From Jaltomata sinuosa (taxonomy: Eukaryota > Streptophyta > Magnoliopsida > Solanales > Solanaceae): 64,000 bases of DNA. Below are positions 21,971 to 33,620 of the stretch, one piece after another. How positions within the stretch are numbered: the stretch's first letter is position 1; each line of letters opens with the position of its first letter. The stretch covers positions 62,001 to 126,000 of the forward strand of contig QJPP01001796.1 of the NCBI GenBank assembly GCA_003996215.1. The letters run 5' to 3'. The position numbers and the translations under genes are program-made. The notes below the pieces were generated by a model. That model worked only from the letters and a program-made list of their open reading frames with translations, had not been told where the DNA came from and did not search any database.

Positions 21971-22702
21971 TGACGGGATTTAATGCAGAAACATTCCCCA
22001 AAACGTTCAGTTTTCACAATTTCATTTTGGGAGAAGGGCAAGGCGATTCCAGGCAATTTTCCTCCATTTTCCATTATTTTTCTTCCCTAAGGTAAGGTTT
22101 CTACTCCCCAATTTTCGTACTACTTTTTATACGTGGTAGAATTTCTAGGAGGGAACTTGAGAAAAAGTTGGAATAACCTAGGGATGGTGGAATCCGAGGA
22201 AAAAGGGGGATTCTAGTCATGGAAGTTCTTGGGTATTGTTAAAAGTAAGGTTTCATGATCACATATTGCTAAATTCTCTATTTTTATCTGCAAAAATGAT
22301 AGAACTATGAAAATTAATGGTGGGAAGCCAGGGAAAAAGGGTAGGATGATCATGGGTGGCCTGGGGGTCTGGGATTTGGTGTAATCCGGGTAATGCGCAG
22401 GCCTTGTTGTTAATTCAAAGTACTTGTATGTTGTTTTAGACCAAGAACGAGAAAGAAATCCAAAACACGGGAAAGCTCGAGTTGAGTAAAACTTCGACCA
22501 TTTCGAGGTCGGTAATGGCTTACGATTCCTGTTAATGTTGTATATTTTGTACTCTTATCTAAGTGTTTGTATGAATTGCATTGCTTACAGGAATTGTGTA
22601 GAATGTCTAAGGGTCCTGTTTTACAGTCTGTGAATTGAACGGTGTGTTGCTTGTTGGCTTACAAATTGTTTGTTCATTATTTGACTGTGGATTGTTGACA
22701 TT

Positions 22703-22846
22703 CGGTTGGCTCGGGTACCACGCCTGGTACGGGTATACTAACGGTTGGCTCAGGTACCACGCCTGGTATAGGTATAATAAATTATTGGCTCCACGCCTGG
22801 TACAAAATATTAATGGTTGGCTCGGGTACCACGCCTGGTACGGGTT
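22703..22846. repeat. Tandem GGTACCACGCCTGGTAC array, four units
   Basis: Units of about 35 bp, each GGTTGGCTCGGGTACCACG followed by CCTGGTACGGGTATA, repeat four times; the third unit is shortened. Each unit contains an internal near-palindrome GGTACC...GGTACG. Homologous arrays lie in every LTR of this family in the window. Confidence 0.92.
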
Positions 22847-23699
22847 TATTTTACTGCATCATTGCATTGATATTGATGAATTGCATTAACTTATTGATTT
22901 CGTGAGTAGACCAAACTGCTTTATTGATTTGTGATATTGGTTGGTGGTCCTTGAGTGACCGGGAATCCTGTTATGTCTGTTGAATTGGTCTTGGATTAGG
23001 CCGGATTGTCTGTTTAACACTTAGGTGTTGTCTAGAGGGGATCCCAGGATGGGTCCGGGCTAGACGAAAGGATGATTTATTAGTTATGTGACTATTGTTC
23101 ACGGATATCAAGGGTGGATTTCATGTGGGAACAAGCTAGGTAGAGACTTGTAGTCTAGGGGAGCCTGTTGACTTGTTGCATGCTTTCCGTACTTGTACTT
23201 GATTTGTTATACTGATTTATACACTGTTTATTTGGAACTGGTTGATGATCCTACCAGTACACGATGGTTGTGTACTGATACTGCACTTGATTTTTTTCTT
23301 GTGAGTACAGGAAATCTTCCGGTGGTTGATGCACGACCTCACCTGTAGGCTGACTGTTCCAGATATCAAAGGTGCGATGTTCGACCAAGCCGCCTTAGTG
23401 TGTATCTTTAAGTTGTAGCCCAATTATTTCGGGCTTAGACTATTCTTTTACTGCTTTAAGTTTTGGGGTTGCATCCCCGCACTCTAGTATTGGTAGTGTT
23501 TGTACGATGACTTTCAGATTCTAGGGGAAAATTTCCGCAAGTCAACTTAATGAAGTTGTTTATTTATTATTGAATTGCTAGTTTAATTTCTGTTTGCTGG
23601 TTTTACACTGTTAGACTAGGCTATGGGTTGGACCCTACTGGTTCGCTCATCCGGGGGTTGGGTGGGTGCCACTCAAGATGGTCTGGGTTGTGACAAAGA

Positions 23700-23711
23700 T
23701 GGTATCAGAGC
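23700..23711 (+). promoter_or_regulatory. Primer binding site of gypsy element 1
   Basis: TGGTATCAGAGC starts four bases after the LTR end and complements initiator Met tRNA. Confidence 0.9.
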
Positions 23712-23914
23712 CCTAGGTTCGTTGATCTCGTCATACCAAACAGGTCTAGTAGAGTCTTGCAGAACGGTGTGGAGACGTCCGTACTTTTCTTCGAGAGGCT
23801 ATGGGGCTTTAGGAAAAACTATCTCTTCCTTCTTTCCTTCGTGCTATAACTTGATTCCAATTGGTATCTGGTGATACAAATTGGTATCTAACCTCATTCA
23901 TCTTTTGTCCGCAG

Positions 23915-25242
23915 ATGGTTAACACAAGGGACAACAGAGCTAGAGCAGCGGTCCTAACAGCGGGCCCGACTGTCCATGGTAGAGGCAGGGGAAGGGGCAG
24001 AGGATAAGGTAGAGCCACACCCGCTAGAGGTGGGGCTCGAGCGGCTGCTGGAGAGCATGAAGCGACCCCTTCCCCACCTCAGGAACATGTTGCGGAAGAT
24101 GTAGAAGTTGTAGCTGAAGATGGTGAGGTGCAGGAGGAGGCGACACTGGTTGGGGGTGCAGGCCTTCCTACTATGACACCAGAAGCCTTTCAACAGGCTT
24201 GGAATATTCTGAGTGGGTTGGTTGGTGCTGGAGCCATACCCGCAGCTTTTGTAAACCAGGCCTTGAATACTCAGTCAGCGGCTACTACAACACCTAGGAT
24301 GGATGCAGCTTCAGGCACGAATGATTTCTTCAGGCCAATGCTAGGCCCAGTGATGACAGGGAATGAGCATGAGATGCTAACCAAGTTTCTCAAGCTGAAA
24401 CCTCCTACTTTTCAGGGTACTGACAAGGAGAATGCCTATGATTTCATCTTGGATTGCTATGAGAGGTTGCACAATTTGGGTATTATACGTCAGCATGGGG
24501 TTGAGTTTGTCACATTTCAGCTGCAGGGTGATGCTAAGCAGTGGTGGAGGTCTCATGTGAAGTGCCGGTCTTCGGTTCTACCCCCACTGACTTGGGAACA
24601 GTTCCACGCTTTGTTCTTAGAGAAGTACGTACCCCGTACTTTGAGGGACCGGAAGAAAGATGAGTTCTTGAACTTAGAGCAGGGTGGCATGTCAGTCTCT
24701 GGTTCCACGCCTTGTCTCATTTTTCCACACAGATGTTGGGTTCCGAGGAGGAACGAGTGCGGTTGTTTGTGAAAGGGTTGAATACCGAGCTATAGGTACT
24801 GTCAGTGCATATGACTTCTTCAGGGAAGGGCTTTAATGATGTGGTGGATTATGTGAAGAAACTTGAGGGAGTCAGGCAGGCAAGAAATTCTAAGGCGTTA
24901 GCCAAGAAGCCCCGGAATGAGGGAAATTTTGGTGGTTCGTACTCCAGGGGCCAGAATCAGCAGGCATACTCAGCTCGTCCTATTCAATCAGCTCTGCCAG
25001 TTGCTACAGGTGGTCGTCAGGGAGCTCATAATCAGTCTTCAGCTCCTAGAGGCCAGGGAGCGACTTATACATCAGCTAGCAGGCCTACACTTGACCATGG
25101 TTGCTTCCATTGTGGTGATCTGGGCCACTTTAAGAGGGAGTGCCCACTCAGGCAGACAGGTAATCAGGGTCAGCAGCAGTCTAGAGCGGTGGTCCCGATA
25201 GGTAGAGGCGGTAACGCTAGAGGTCTCCCACAGGGTTGGTGA
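23915..25242 (+). pseudogene. gag relic of gypsy element 1
   Basis: The start ATG is at 23915, in the same context as 40945 in element 2. It encodes a nucleocapsid precursor. An Arg/Gly-rich N-terminus (HGRGRGRGRG) is followed by a retrotransposon gag core (about 24360-24700, with FVTFQLQGDAKQWWRSHVK) and a CCHC zinc knuckle CFHCGDLGHFKREC near 25102. A stop lies in the Arg/Gly region near 24006. A deletion of about 20 bases near 24699 removes part of the conserved TYKAKFHALSHFA region and shifts the frame, which is restored later. It is fused in frame with protease in intact relatives. Confidence 0.9.
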
Positions 25243-25343
25243 GGTAACTTTCAGGGAGGCCGGAGTGACAGAGGGAACGGCGGTGCGGGCAGGGGTGCAG
25301 CGCATCCGGTCCGGGAAGTAGCCTGGGTTGATGATCGGGCTCA

Positions 25344-26524
25344 TTGCTATGCTTTTCCAGGGAGGACCGAGGAGAAAGCATCAATACGGTGATCACAGGT
25401 ACCATTTTTGTCTGTGATAAAATAGCTTCGATGTTATTTGACCCGAGTTCTACATATTCTTATGTATCTGTAAGTTTTGCGTTGGGTCTGGAATTGACTT
25501 GTGATATTCTTGATTCCTCTATCCATGTTTCTACCCCGGTTGGAGAGTTTGTGATTGTGACTCATGTGTATCATGACTGTTCTGTTTTGTTTGTGGGGTT
25601 GCATACTTGGGTAGACTTGGTAATTCTGGATATGGCTGATTTTGATGTTATCTTGGGCATGACATGGTTGTCCCCTTATCATGTTGTGTTGAACTGTAAC
25701 ACCAAGACTGTGGCTCTAGAGATTCTAGGTAAGGATAGACTAGAGTGGGAAGGTGTGTACCGGCCTAAGCCAGTTAAGGTCATATCATTCGTTCGGGCTA
25801 GGAAATTAGTGGGAAGGTAGTGTCTAGCCTTCTTGGCTCATCTCCGGGATGATAGTGTGGAGTCCCCATCTATTGAGTTAGTTCCGGTGGTTTTTGAGTT
25901 TCTAGAGGTGATTCCAGCGGATTTGCCTGGTACGCCTCTGGACAGGGATATCGACTTTTGTATTCATCTGGAGCCAGGCACTCATCCCATTTCTATTCCT
26001 CCGTATCGTATGGCTCCGGCAGAGTTAAGGAAACTTAAGACTCAGCTGCAGGAACTCCTAGATAAGGGATTTATCCGTCCCAGTGCTTCGCCTTGGGGTG
26101 CTCCTGTGTTGTTTGTAAAGAAAAAGGATGGTAGTATGTGGATGTGCATAGATTATAGATAGTTGAACAAGGTGACCATCCAGAATAAGTACCCTCTACC
26201 CCACATTGATGATTTGTTTGACCAGATTCAGGGTGCATCAGTGTTTTCAAAAATCGACTTAAGGTCAGGGTACTATCACTTGAGGATTAGGCCTTAGGAT
26301 ATTCCTAAGACTGTTTTTCGGACTCGGTATGGGCATTATGAGTTCCTAGTAATGTCGTTTGATTTGACCAATGCACCGACAGCATTCATGAGTTTGATGA
26401 ATATGGTATTATAGTCGTATTTGGATTCCTTCGTGATTGTGTTTATCGATGATATTTTGATCTACTCCAAGAGTAGGGAGGAGCATGCTAGTCATCTCTG
26501 TATTGTATTGGACATCTTGAGAAG
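25344..26524 (+). pseudogene. pol relic of element 1: protease and RT N-half
   Basis: The protease core reads LFDPSSTYSYVS near 25434, where the usual catalytic DSG/DTG is DPS, then VILGMTWLSPY near 25648. RT follows with YRMAPAELRKLKTQL, WGAPVLFVKKKDGS, IDYR (stop at 26161), FSKIDLRSGY and the catalytic FIDDILIYSK near 26442. RT is cut after LDILR at 26524 by the solo LTR. At least four stops are present (26161, 26296, 26413 among them). Confidence 0.9.
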
Positions 26525-28019
26525 TGATAACGCCCAAACTACACCTCAGTTAAGAAGCATAAGCGGTCGCTATCAAATATAGAACCCAACAAAGGTTGGA
26601 GTCGATCACACAGGGAATAAGGTGTAAATTAAGTCGTTAGTAACGTAGTTGACTAGTAATCAACAGTTTCCGGTAAATGGGGGGGGGGGAGGTTGTGTGA
26701 TCAAGCTTTGATTGTTTCAAATAGTAAGCAACAAATTACAATGAGTAAAATTCAATAAGATAGGTAAACTAGGGATGTGTTCACCATGGTTTCGTAAACA
26801 ACCTCAGGTTAGAGTTCAATCGGGTTCTCTTCATATGCATAATCACGAAGTAATTGAAATCGTTCTTACGTCTAAACTTTTCTCAACCAAATAGACGCTT
26901 TATCTTTTCAATTCTCTCGAACTTGAAAAGATTACAATTACAAAACTCAATTTTATACTTCAAGTAGATTAACCTCGCTAGAGCGTCAATCATTAGCCGG
27001 GAGTTAGTAGTCCCAAATCCTTGTTGTTAATCCAATTTTTTGGGTTTTAATTCCTTTGTTCAAGCAAATCAAACCTAGACTTGTTCTAATATTTGCAAGC
27101 ATTAGAAAACAGTAAAAACGCAAGATTAACAACGTAATATGAATACAAATACCAAACCCGATACCACAAGAACCTTAAGTCATTACTATTTCATGGATCC
27201 CACAACCCTAATTGTGAAAAATTAGCTACTCATGCTATTAAAGAAATAGGAGACAATCATATTCATAATAAGAAAAAGATTCTTACAAATAGTATGAAAG
27301 TTACTTCAATTATCCAAGAACAAGAAGCCAAAAATCCCAAGAGTAATCGAAGAAGAAGAAAGAAACGTGTATGTCGTATTTTTCCTCTCAAAAAGTCGCT
27401 CAAAATAGTCTCTAGAAATATTGGGTAATGAATAATAAAATAACCCTAACACTAGGTATTTATAGCAGTCCAGGAAATAAAGTCCAAAAATAGAATTTCA
27501 GAGTCCCGCTTCAAGTTGACGGGTCGCTTGATGGACCATCAAGCTTGTGACGACCCGTCACTTGAGCCATCACAACTAACCAGTGAGCTAAAGTCTGCCC
27601 AACCAAGTTTTCTGGTAAGTCGTCGAGCAGGTGACGGCTTACATGTAAATATAGTAAATCGCATTTGTTGAATGCTTTTTATGTACATTTTTCTGTTTCA
27701 TCTTGGTGGCTTGTTGTGATGACTCGTCAGAACCTTGAAGACTCGTCATGGCAGTCGTCATGGCTAAATAGTGAACTGGAACTTCAGTTTTGGTGTGGTG
27801 GCTGGCTTGGTGGTTCTTCACACTCGTGGTGACTCGTCAGGTGAGTCACCACACCTAACAGTACGCCCATTTTAAGTGCAAAATCTCCTGTTATTCCATT
27901 TTTGTTCAAGTTCCTGCAATTACAACACAAATACTATCAAAAATAACAACTGTTGCTTGAAAACTCACGATTATTCTTAGTTAAAGGAGTCAAATGTGCC
28001 GTAGAATGGCGGCACATCA
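26525..28019. mobile_element. Solo LTR inserted in RT of element 1
   Basis: A 1495-bp insertion running TGATAACGCCC to GGCACATCA, bounded by AGAAG (26520-26524) and AGATG (28020-28024), a 5-bp duplication with one change. Comparison with element 2 confirms the pre-insertion sequence. It has no primer site, polypurine tract or protein-coding sequence, so a solo LTR fits best. The word GATCACACAGGGAATAA near its start recalls the GATCCCACAGGGAG word in the Athila-like LTR at 38288, so its parent is probably a gypsy element. Three hairpin-prone stretches (TGATGGACCATCA, TGACGACCCGTCA) lie at about 27520-27570. Confidence 0.82.
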
Positions 28020-30300
28020 AGATGCTAGAAGCTTTATGCGAAGTTCTCCAAGTGTGAATATTTGGTTGACTTCAGTTGCGTTCTTGGGGCATGTAGTGTC
28101 AGAAAAGGGGGTGATGGTAGATCCCCAGAAAATTGAAGTAGTTAAGAGTTAGGTCCGGCCTAGATCTGTGACTGAGGTGAGGAGTTTTATTGGGCTCACA
28201 GGGTACTACCAGAGGTTTGTTAAGGATTTTGCGTCTATTGCTACTCACCTGACCAGGCTGACACAGAAAGATGTACGATTCGTGTGGTCCGACAAGCGCG
28301 AGGAGAGCTTTCAAAAGCTCAAGGAACTTTTGACCACGGCTCCTATATTGTCCTTGCCGGTTGAAGGTAAAGACTTTATTGTTTACTGTGATGCTTCACA
28401 TTCTGGTTTGGGTGTTGTGTTGATGCAGGATAAGAATGTGATAGCCTATGCATCTAGGCAGTTGAAGGTGCATGAGAGGAACTACCCGACTTACGACTTA
28501 GAGTTGGCAGTAGTGGTCTTTGCACTCAAGATTTGGAGACACTATCTCTATGGTGTCAAGTGTGAAGTGTTCACCGATCATCGCAGTCTGCAGCATATGT
28601 TCACTCAGAAGGATTTGAATTTGAGGCAGAGAAGGTGGATGAAGTTATTGAAGGACTATTATGTGACCATTCAATATCATCCGGGTAAGGCTAATGTGGT
28701 GGCAGACACATTGAGCTGGAAGACAGTTAGCATGGGTAGTTTGGCTTGCTTGAGGGTGTCCAAACGACCGCTAGCAAGGGAAATTCGGGCTTTGGAGGCC
28801 AAGTTCATGCACTTGGGTATTTCAGAGCAGGGTGGGTTATTGGCCAACATTGAGGTCAAAGCCACCTTCATAGAGAAATAAAGGCTAAACAGTTTCAGGA
28901 TCCGAGACTGAGTAAGCTTCGAGGTAAGGTAATATCCGGGGAATCCAGAGACGTCACGTTAGACTCTGGTGGAGTAATAAATTTTAGAGATAGGATTTGT
29001 GTTCCTCGGGTTGATGATATAATTTAGAAAATCCCGACAGAAGCTCATGGTTTACGGTACTCAATTCATTCGGGTGTGACTAAAATGTATAGGAACTTGA
29101 GGCAGCGTTACTGGTGGCCCGGGATGAAAAGGGACATAGTCGATTTTGTGTTCAAGTGTCAAAATTGCCAGCAGGTAAAGTATGAGCACCATAGACCTGC
29201 AATACTACTTCAGAGGATGCCCAGTCCAGAGTGAAAATGGGAAAGGATAGCCATGGACTTTGTGGTGGGTCTTCCCAAGACATTGGGGAAGTATGACTCC
29301 ATTTGGGTCATTATTGACAGGCTGACCAAGTCTGCTTATTTCATTCTGGTCAGGGTAGATTACAATTCGCAGCAGTTGGCTAAGATATATGTGAAGGAGA
29401 TTGTGAGATTGCATGGGGTGCCACTGTCCATCATTTCAGACAGGGGTACGCAGTTCACCTCTAAATTTTGGGGCAAGCTACATGAAAAGTTGGGTACACA
29501 ACTCACTTTTAGCACAACCTTCCATCCTCAGACTGATGGTCAGTCGGAGAGGACGATCTAGGTATTGGAGGACATGCTGAGAGCATGTGTGATGGACTTC
29601 GGAAATCATTGGGACCAGTTTCTACCATTGTGCGAGTTCTCATAAAATAATAGCTATCACTCCAGTATTGACATGGCACCATTCGAGGTATTGTATGGGA
29701 GGAGCTGCAGATCACCGGATGGGTGGTTCGAGGAAGGCGATATAAATCCTTTGGGAGTGGAATTGGTAAAGAAAGCACATGAAAAAGTAAGGGGCATTCA
29801 GGCCAAATTGCTGGCTGCCCAAAGCAGGCAGAAGGAGTATGCAGATCACAAGGTCCGGGACATGGAATTTTAGGTTGGTGAACAGGTGTTGTTGAAAGTG
29901 TCACCAATGAAAGGAGTCATGCGAATTGGTAAGAAAGGCAAGCTTAGCCCTCGGTTCATCGGTCCGTTGAGGTTCTTGAGATTGTGGGGCCAGTGTCTTA
30001 CAAGTTAGAACTGCCGCCCAGTTTGTCGGGCGTCCATCCGGTATTCCATATATCCATGCTTAAGCGATACCATGGGGATGGGGACTACATCATCAAGTGT
30101 GATGAGGTGCTTTTCGATAAGGATCTTCGTTACGAAGAGGAACCAGTCTTGATTCTTGCTCAGGATGTCCGGAGGTTGAGGAAAAAGGTGATTGACATGG
30201 TAAAGGTTCAATGGAAGCATCATCCGGTTGAGGAAGTCACTTAGGAAACCGAGAAGGACATGCGGGACAAGTACCCTCATTTGTTTGAGGATTCAGGTAC
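28020..30300 (+). pseudogene. pol relic of element 1: RT end, RNase H, integrase, chromodomain
   Basis: RT resumes at 28025 and ends near 28150. RNase H shows VYCDASHSGLG (28380), ELAVVVFALKIWRHYLYG and FTDHRSLQH. The integrase zinc segment YWWPGMKRDIVDF and CQNCQQ lies near 29110-29175, then the core with MDFVVGLPKTLG, the SDRGTQF motif (29439) and HPQTDGQSERT (29525). The chromodomain-like C-terminus, with LAQDVRRLRKKVIDMVKVQW, ends near 30300. Stops occur at about 28149, 28878, 29025, 29232, 29559, 29871 and 30241. Confidence 0.9.
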
Positions 30301-30376
30301 TACACTTTCTTCCCTCTTTTTTCTGTAATTTTGGGATTGATTATTCGGGGAGGAACGATGGGTAAATTGGTATCTA
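30301..30376 (+). other. 3' untranslated region of element 1 before the LTR
   Basis: After the pol stop the sequence GGGGAGGAACGATGGGTAAA is followed by TTGGTATCTA and then the LTR. The purine-rich stretch lies about 20 bases away from the LTR border instead of next to it. Elements 2 and LARD share this layout. Confidence 0.7.
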
Positions 30377-30738
30377 TTTTAAAGACCGAGTCTGTCATTA
30401 TGGGTATTCCAATCGGGCCAAGTTTTCTAGTTAGAAAACTCCGGGTTTAGGAGTTTGAAATTCTAGGCTAGGCTAGCCTCAGCCGGTTTTGGAGTGAGGT
30501 GGAGTCTAGGGAAATCCGAGTTAGGATTGGGTTAGGTGTCTTGTTTTGAAATAGTTTTCCATGTAGCCAAGACATAAAGGAGTTCGGGGGACTTTTCAAA
30601 ATCAAATTCAGGTAAGTAGAACTTCCGAAATCACGATTGACGTGAAGGGGTTGTTTCATATCGTCGGGGGAAGAAAGTGTGTTGTAAAATGGAAAAAATT
30701 TGGAGATTTTTGAACATTATGTCCGTGATGAGTGCAAC

Positions 30739-30875
30739 GGCTCTGCCATAGCAACCTCCGCTGTAGCGAAAAAATTACCGCTACAGCAGAAGTCAACGTC
30801 GATCAGCCTCCGCCATAGCGGATGACTCCGCTACAGCGGTACTGCTATAGCGGAGCGGACCACTATAGCAGAGCG
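30739..30875. repeat. Palindromic array in the 3' LTR of element 1
   Basis: Homologue of 21836-21970. Several palindromes are degraded by transitions (CTGCCATAGCAA, CCACTATAGCAG), but CCGCCATAGCGG and ACTGCTATAGCGGAG remain. Confidence 0.85.
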
Positions 30876-31608
30876 TGATGGGATTTAATGCAGAAATATT
30901 CTCCAAAATGTTCAGTTTTCATAATTTCATTTTGGGAGAAGGGCAAGGCGATTCCAGACAATTTTACTCCATTTTCTATTATTTTTCTTTCCTAAGATAA
31001 GGTTTCTACTCCCCAATCTTCGTACTACTTTTCTTACACGGTAGAATTGCTAGGAGGGAACTTGGAGAAAAGTTGGAATAACCTAGGGATGGTAGAATTC
31101 GAGGAAGAAGGGGGATTCTAGGCATGAAAGTTCTTGGGTATTGTTAAAAGTAAGGTATTATGATTGTATATTATTAAATTCTCTATTTTTATCTGTGAAA
31201 ATAATAAAACTAGGGAAATTAATGGCGGGAAGCCCGGAAAAAAGGGTAGGATGATCATGGGTGGCTTGGGGGTCTGGGATTTGGTGTAATTCGGGTAATG
31301 TGCAGGCCTTGTTTGTTAATTTGAGTACTTGTATATTGTTTTAGACCAAGAACGAGAAAGGAATCGGAAACACGAGAAAGCTCGGGTTGAGTAGAGCTTG
31401 GCCCATTTCGAGGTAGGTGATGGCTTACGATTCATGTGAATGATGTATATTTTGTACTCTTATCTAAGTGTTTGTATGAATTGCATTGCTTAGAGGAATT
31501 GTGTAGAAAGTCTAAGGGTCCTGTTTTACAGTCTGTGAATTGAACGGTGTGTTTCTTGTTGGTTTACAAGTTGTTTGTTCATTATTTGACAGTGGATTGT
31601 TAACATTC

Positions 31609-31757
31609 GGTTGGCTTGGGTACCACACCTAGTACGGATATACTAACGGTTAGCTCGGATACCATGCCTGGTACGGGTATAACAAATGATTGGCTCGGGT
31701 ACCACGCCTGGTACAAAATACTAATGGTTGGCTCGGGTACCATGCCTGATACGGGTT
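31609..31757. repeat. Tandem array in the 3' LTR of element 1
   Basis: Four units homologous to 22703-22846, with mutations mostly at C or G positions (for example TACCACACCTAGTAC). Confidence 0.88.
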
Positions 31758-32615
31758 TATTTTACTGCATCGTTGCATTGATATTGTTACATTGCATTGA
31801 TTGTTATTGGTTCTGTGAGTGGACCGGGCTGCTTTATTGATTTGTGATATTGGTTGGTGGTCCTTGAGTGACCGAGAATCCTGTTATGTCTGTTGAATTG
31901 GTCTTGGATTAGGCCGGATTGTCATTTTAACACTTAGGTGTTGTCTAGAGAGGATCCCAGGGTGAGTTCGGGCTAGACGAAAGGATGATTTATTAGTTAT
32001 GTGACTATTGTTCACGGATATCAAGGGTGAATTTCATGTGGGAACAAGATAGGTAGAGACTTGTAGTCTAGGGGAGCCTGTTGACTTGTTGCATGCTTTC
32101 CGTACTTGTAGTTGATTTGTTGTACTGATTTATATACTGTTTATTTAGAACTGGCTGATGATCCTACCAGTACACGGTGGTTGTGTACTGATACTGCACT
32201 TGCTTATTTTTTTGTGAGTACAGAAAATCTTTCGTCGGTTGACGCATGACCTCACTTGTAGGCCTGACTGTTCCAGATATTAAGGGTGAGCTGTTCGACC
32301 AAGTCGCCTTGGTGTTTATCTTTGAGTTGTAGCCCAATTATTTCGGGCTTAGACTATTCTTTTACTGCTTTAAGTTTTGGGGTTGCATCCCCGCACTCTA
32401 GTATTGGTAGTGTTTGGTACGATGACTTTCAGATTGTAGGGGAAAATTTTCGTAGGTCAACTTAATAAAGTTATTTATTTATTATTAAATTGCTAGTTTA
32501 ATTTCTGTTTGCTGGTTTTAGGCTGTTGGACTAGGCTATGTGTTGGACCCTACTGGTTCGCTCATCCGGGGGTTGGGTGGGTGCCCCTCACGATGGTCTG
32601 GGTCGTGACATCATG

Positions 32616-33620
32616 TGTGTAAATTGTATCTTGAATTTGATTGTCAAATCAAATTTAAAAATAATTGAAAGTGTTATTTTTAACATAAGAGAAAGTATAG
32701 AATATATTAAAGATTTTGAGTTAAGAATGATAAAATTTATAGAATGTAATTAAGAACTTTGATTTAAAGTTGAATACAAAATTACGTCAGAATGTATCTA
32801 CAAGATAAAATTACACATATTTGATGTTTGACAATATTTTTTTTATTGTTGAATATTTTCTAACTTCAAGATACTTGTCAAAGATTTTCAATGTTGTCCT
32901 TCGAATAAAGGTTGAGTTAAAGCTGAAATAATTATCAAATTTTTGAGATTGTTTTTAATGAAATTACTGCATTATTTTCTAAGATTCATTATTCTACTGC
33001 AAATTTATATTTTCATAAAATTAAAAAATTCATATGTTGATACAAAAAAATAAAATAGTGAAGATCCTAATATTAAGAAATAACTATTGAAATAAAGACA
33101 AAGCTTGTAAAATATTGACAAGATAGTTATAGTTTGATTGCTTCGATGGCTGTTATTCTTGATTCTCGATACAAATTAAGATTGGTGAAGTTTTGCTTTA
33201 TAAAACTTGATATTTTGATTTGCAATGAAAAGGTAAAAGTTGTTGAAGATAATTTATACAGGTTGTTCAAAGAATACATGAGAATATTCGATGTTGAAAT
33301 TGGTGAAAGTAATAATCGTAAATATAATGGTGAAATGATGAACGACATGAAAGAATTTGATGTATTTGATAGTCCATCTGAGTGTGACTAAAAAAAATAA
33401 TTAAATTTATATTTGACAAAACTAATAATAATTCGTAAAGAAAATAAAAATTTAGACGTGCTTACATTTTAAAAGAATAATATGAATAAGTATTCTGAAC
33501 TCTCATTGATGGCTCGTGATTTTTTGAGTATACCTATCATCACAGTTGCATTTTGAATCAGCTTTTAGCGTTGGTAGACGAGTTATTAGCAAATTTTAAA
33601 GTTTAATTTTACCTAAATAT
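32616..33620 (+). pseudogene. hAT transposase relic, part after the gypsy insertion
   Basis: Continues in frame from 21472 with CVNCILNLIVKSNLKIIES and ESIEYIKDFELRMIKF, the central transposase segment. After a decayed stretch the segment AVILDSRYKLRLVKFCF (about 33150) marks the RNase H-like domain. The C-terminal dimerisation region is recognisable near 33490-33600 (LSLMARDFLSIPIITVA, RRVISKF-like). The protein would cut and join DNA at hAT ends. Several stops and frame changes, for example at 32752 and 33389, make it dead. Confidence 0.85.

Larger units (their letters stand above)
21473..23695 (+). repeat. 5' LTR of gypsy element 1
   Basis: A 2223-bp LTR from TGTAACGA to GTTGTGACA. It carries a palindromic array at 21836-21970 and a 35-bp-type tandem array at 22703-22846, both also found in element 2 and the LARD. 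Its partner is 30377-32610. Confidence 0.92.
21473..32610 (+). mobile_element. Ty3/gypsy element 1, Tekay-like chromovirus
   Basis: An 11.1-kb element with LTRs at 21473-23695 and 30377-32610, a perfect target duplication TCATG (21468-21472, 32611-32615), an initiator-Met primer site and gag-protease-RT-RNase H-integrase-chromodomain order. The C-terminal chromodomain-like segment with VKVQWKHHPVEE and the gag type place it in the Tekay/Del chromovirus group. It is interrupted by a solo LTR at 26525-28019. It is collinear with element 2 (38447-48226) along its whole length. Many stops make it non-autonomous. It landed in a hAT transposase gene. Confidence 0.94.
30377..32610 (+). repeat. 3' LTR of gypsy element 1
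   Basis: About 2234 bp, collinear with 21473-23695 and ending GTCGTGACA. Its first bases are corrupted (TTTTAAAGA where the partner has TGTAACGA), so the left border is set by alignment and is uncertain by one or two bases. It carries a palindromic array at 30739-30875 and a tandem array at 31609-31757. The target copy TCATG follows. Confidence 0.9.

Noticed and set aside
22703..22846. Regular repeats that could be mistaken for a CRISPR array
   Set aside because: Units are directly adjacent or nearly so, spacers are not unique, and the array is duplicated in both LTRs of a plant retroelement.
23700..23715. GGTATCAGAGCC words that look like tRNA pieces
   Set aside because: They sit at fixed distance after LTRs (also 7996, 40739 and 58102 minus) and are primer binding sites, not tRNA genes.
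24917..25201. Alternative plus-strand frame overlapping gag of element 1
   Set aside because: The gag frame holds the zinc knuckle and matches element 2; the other frame is a shadow.
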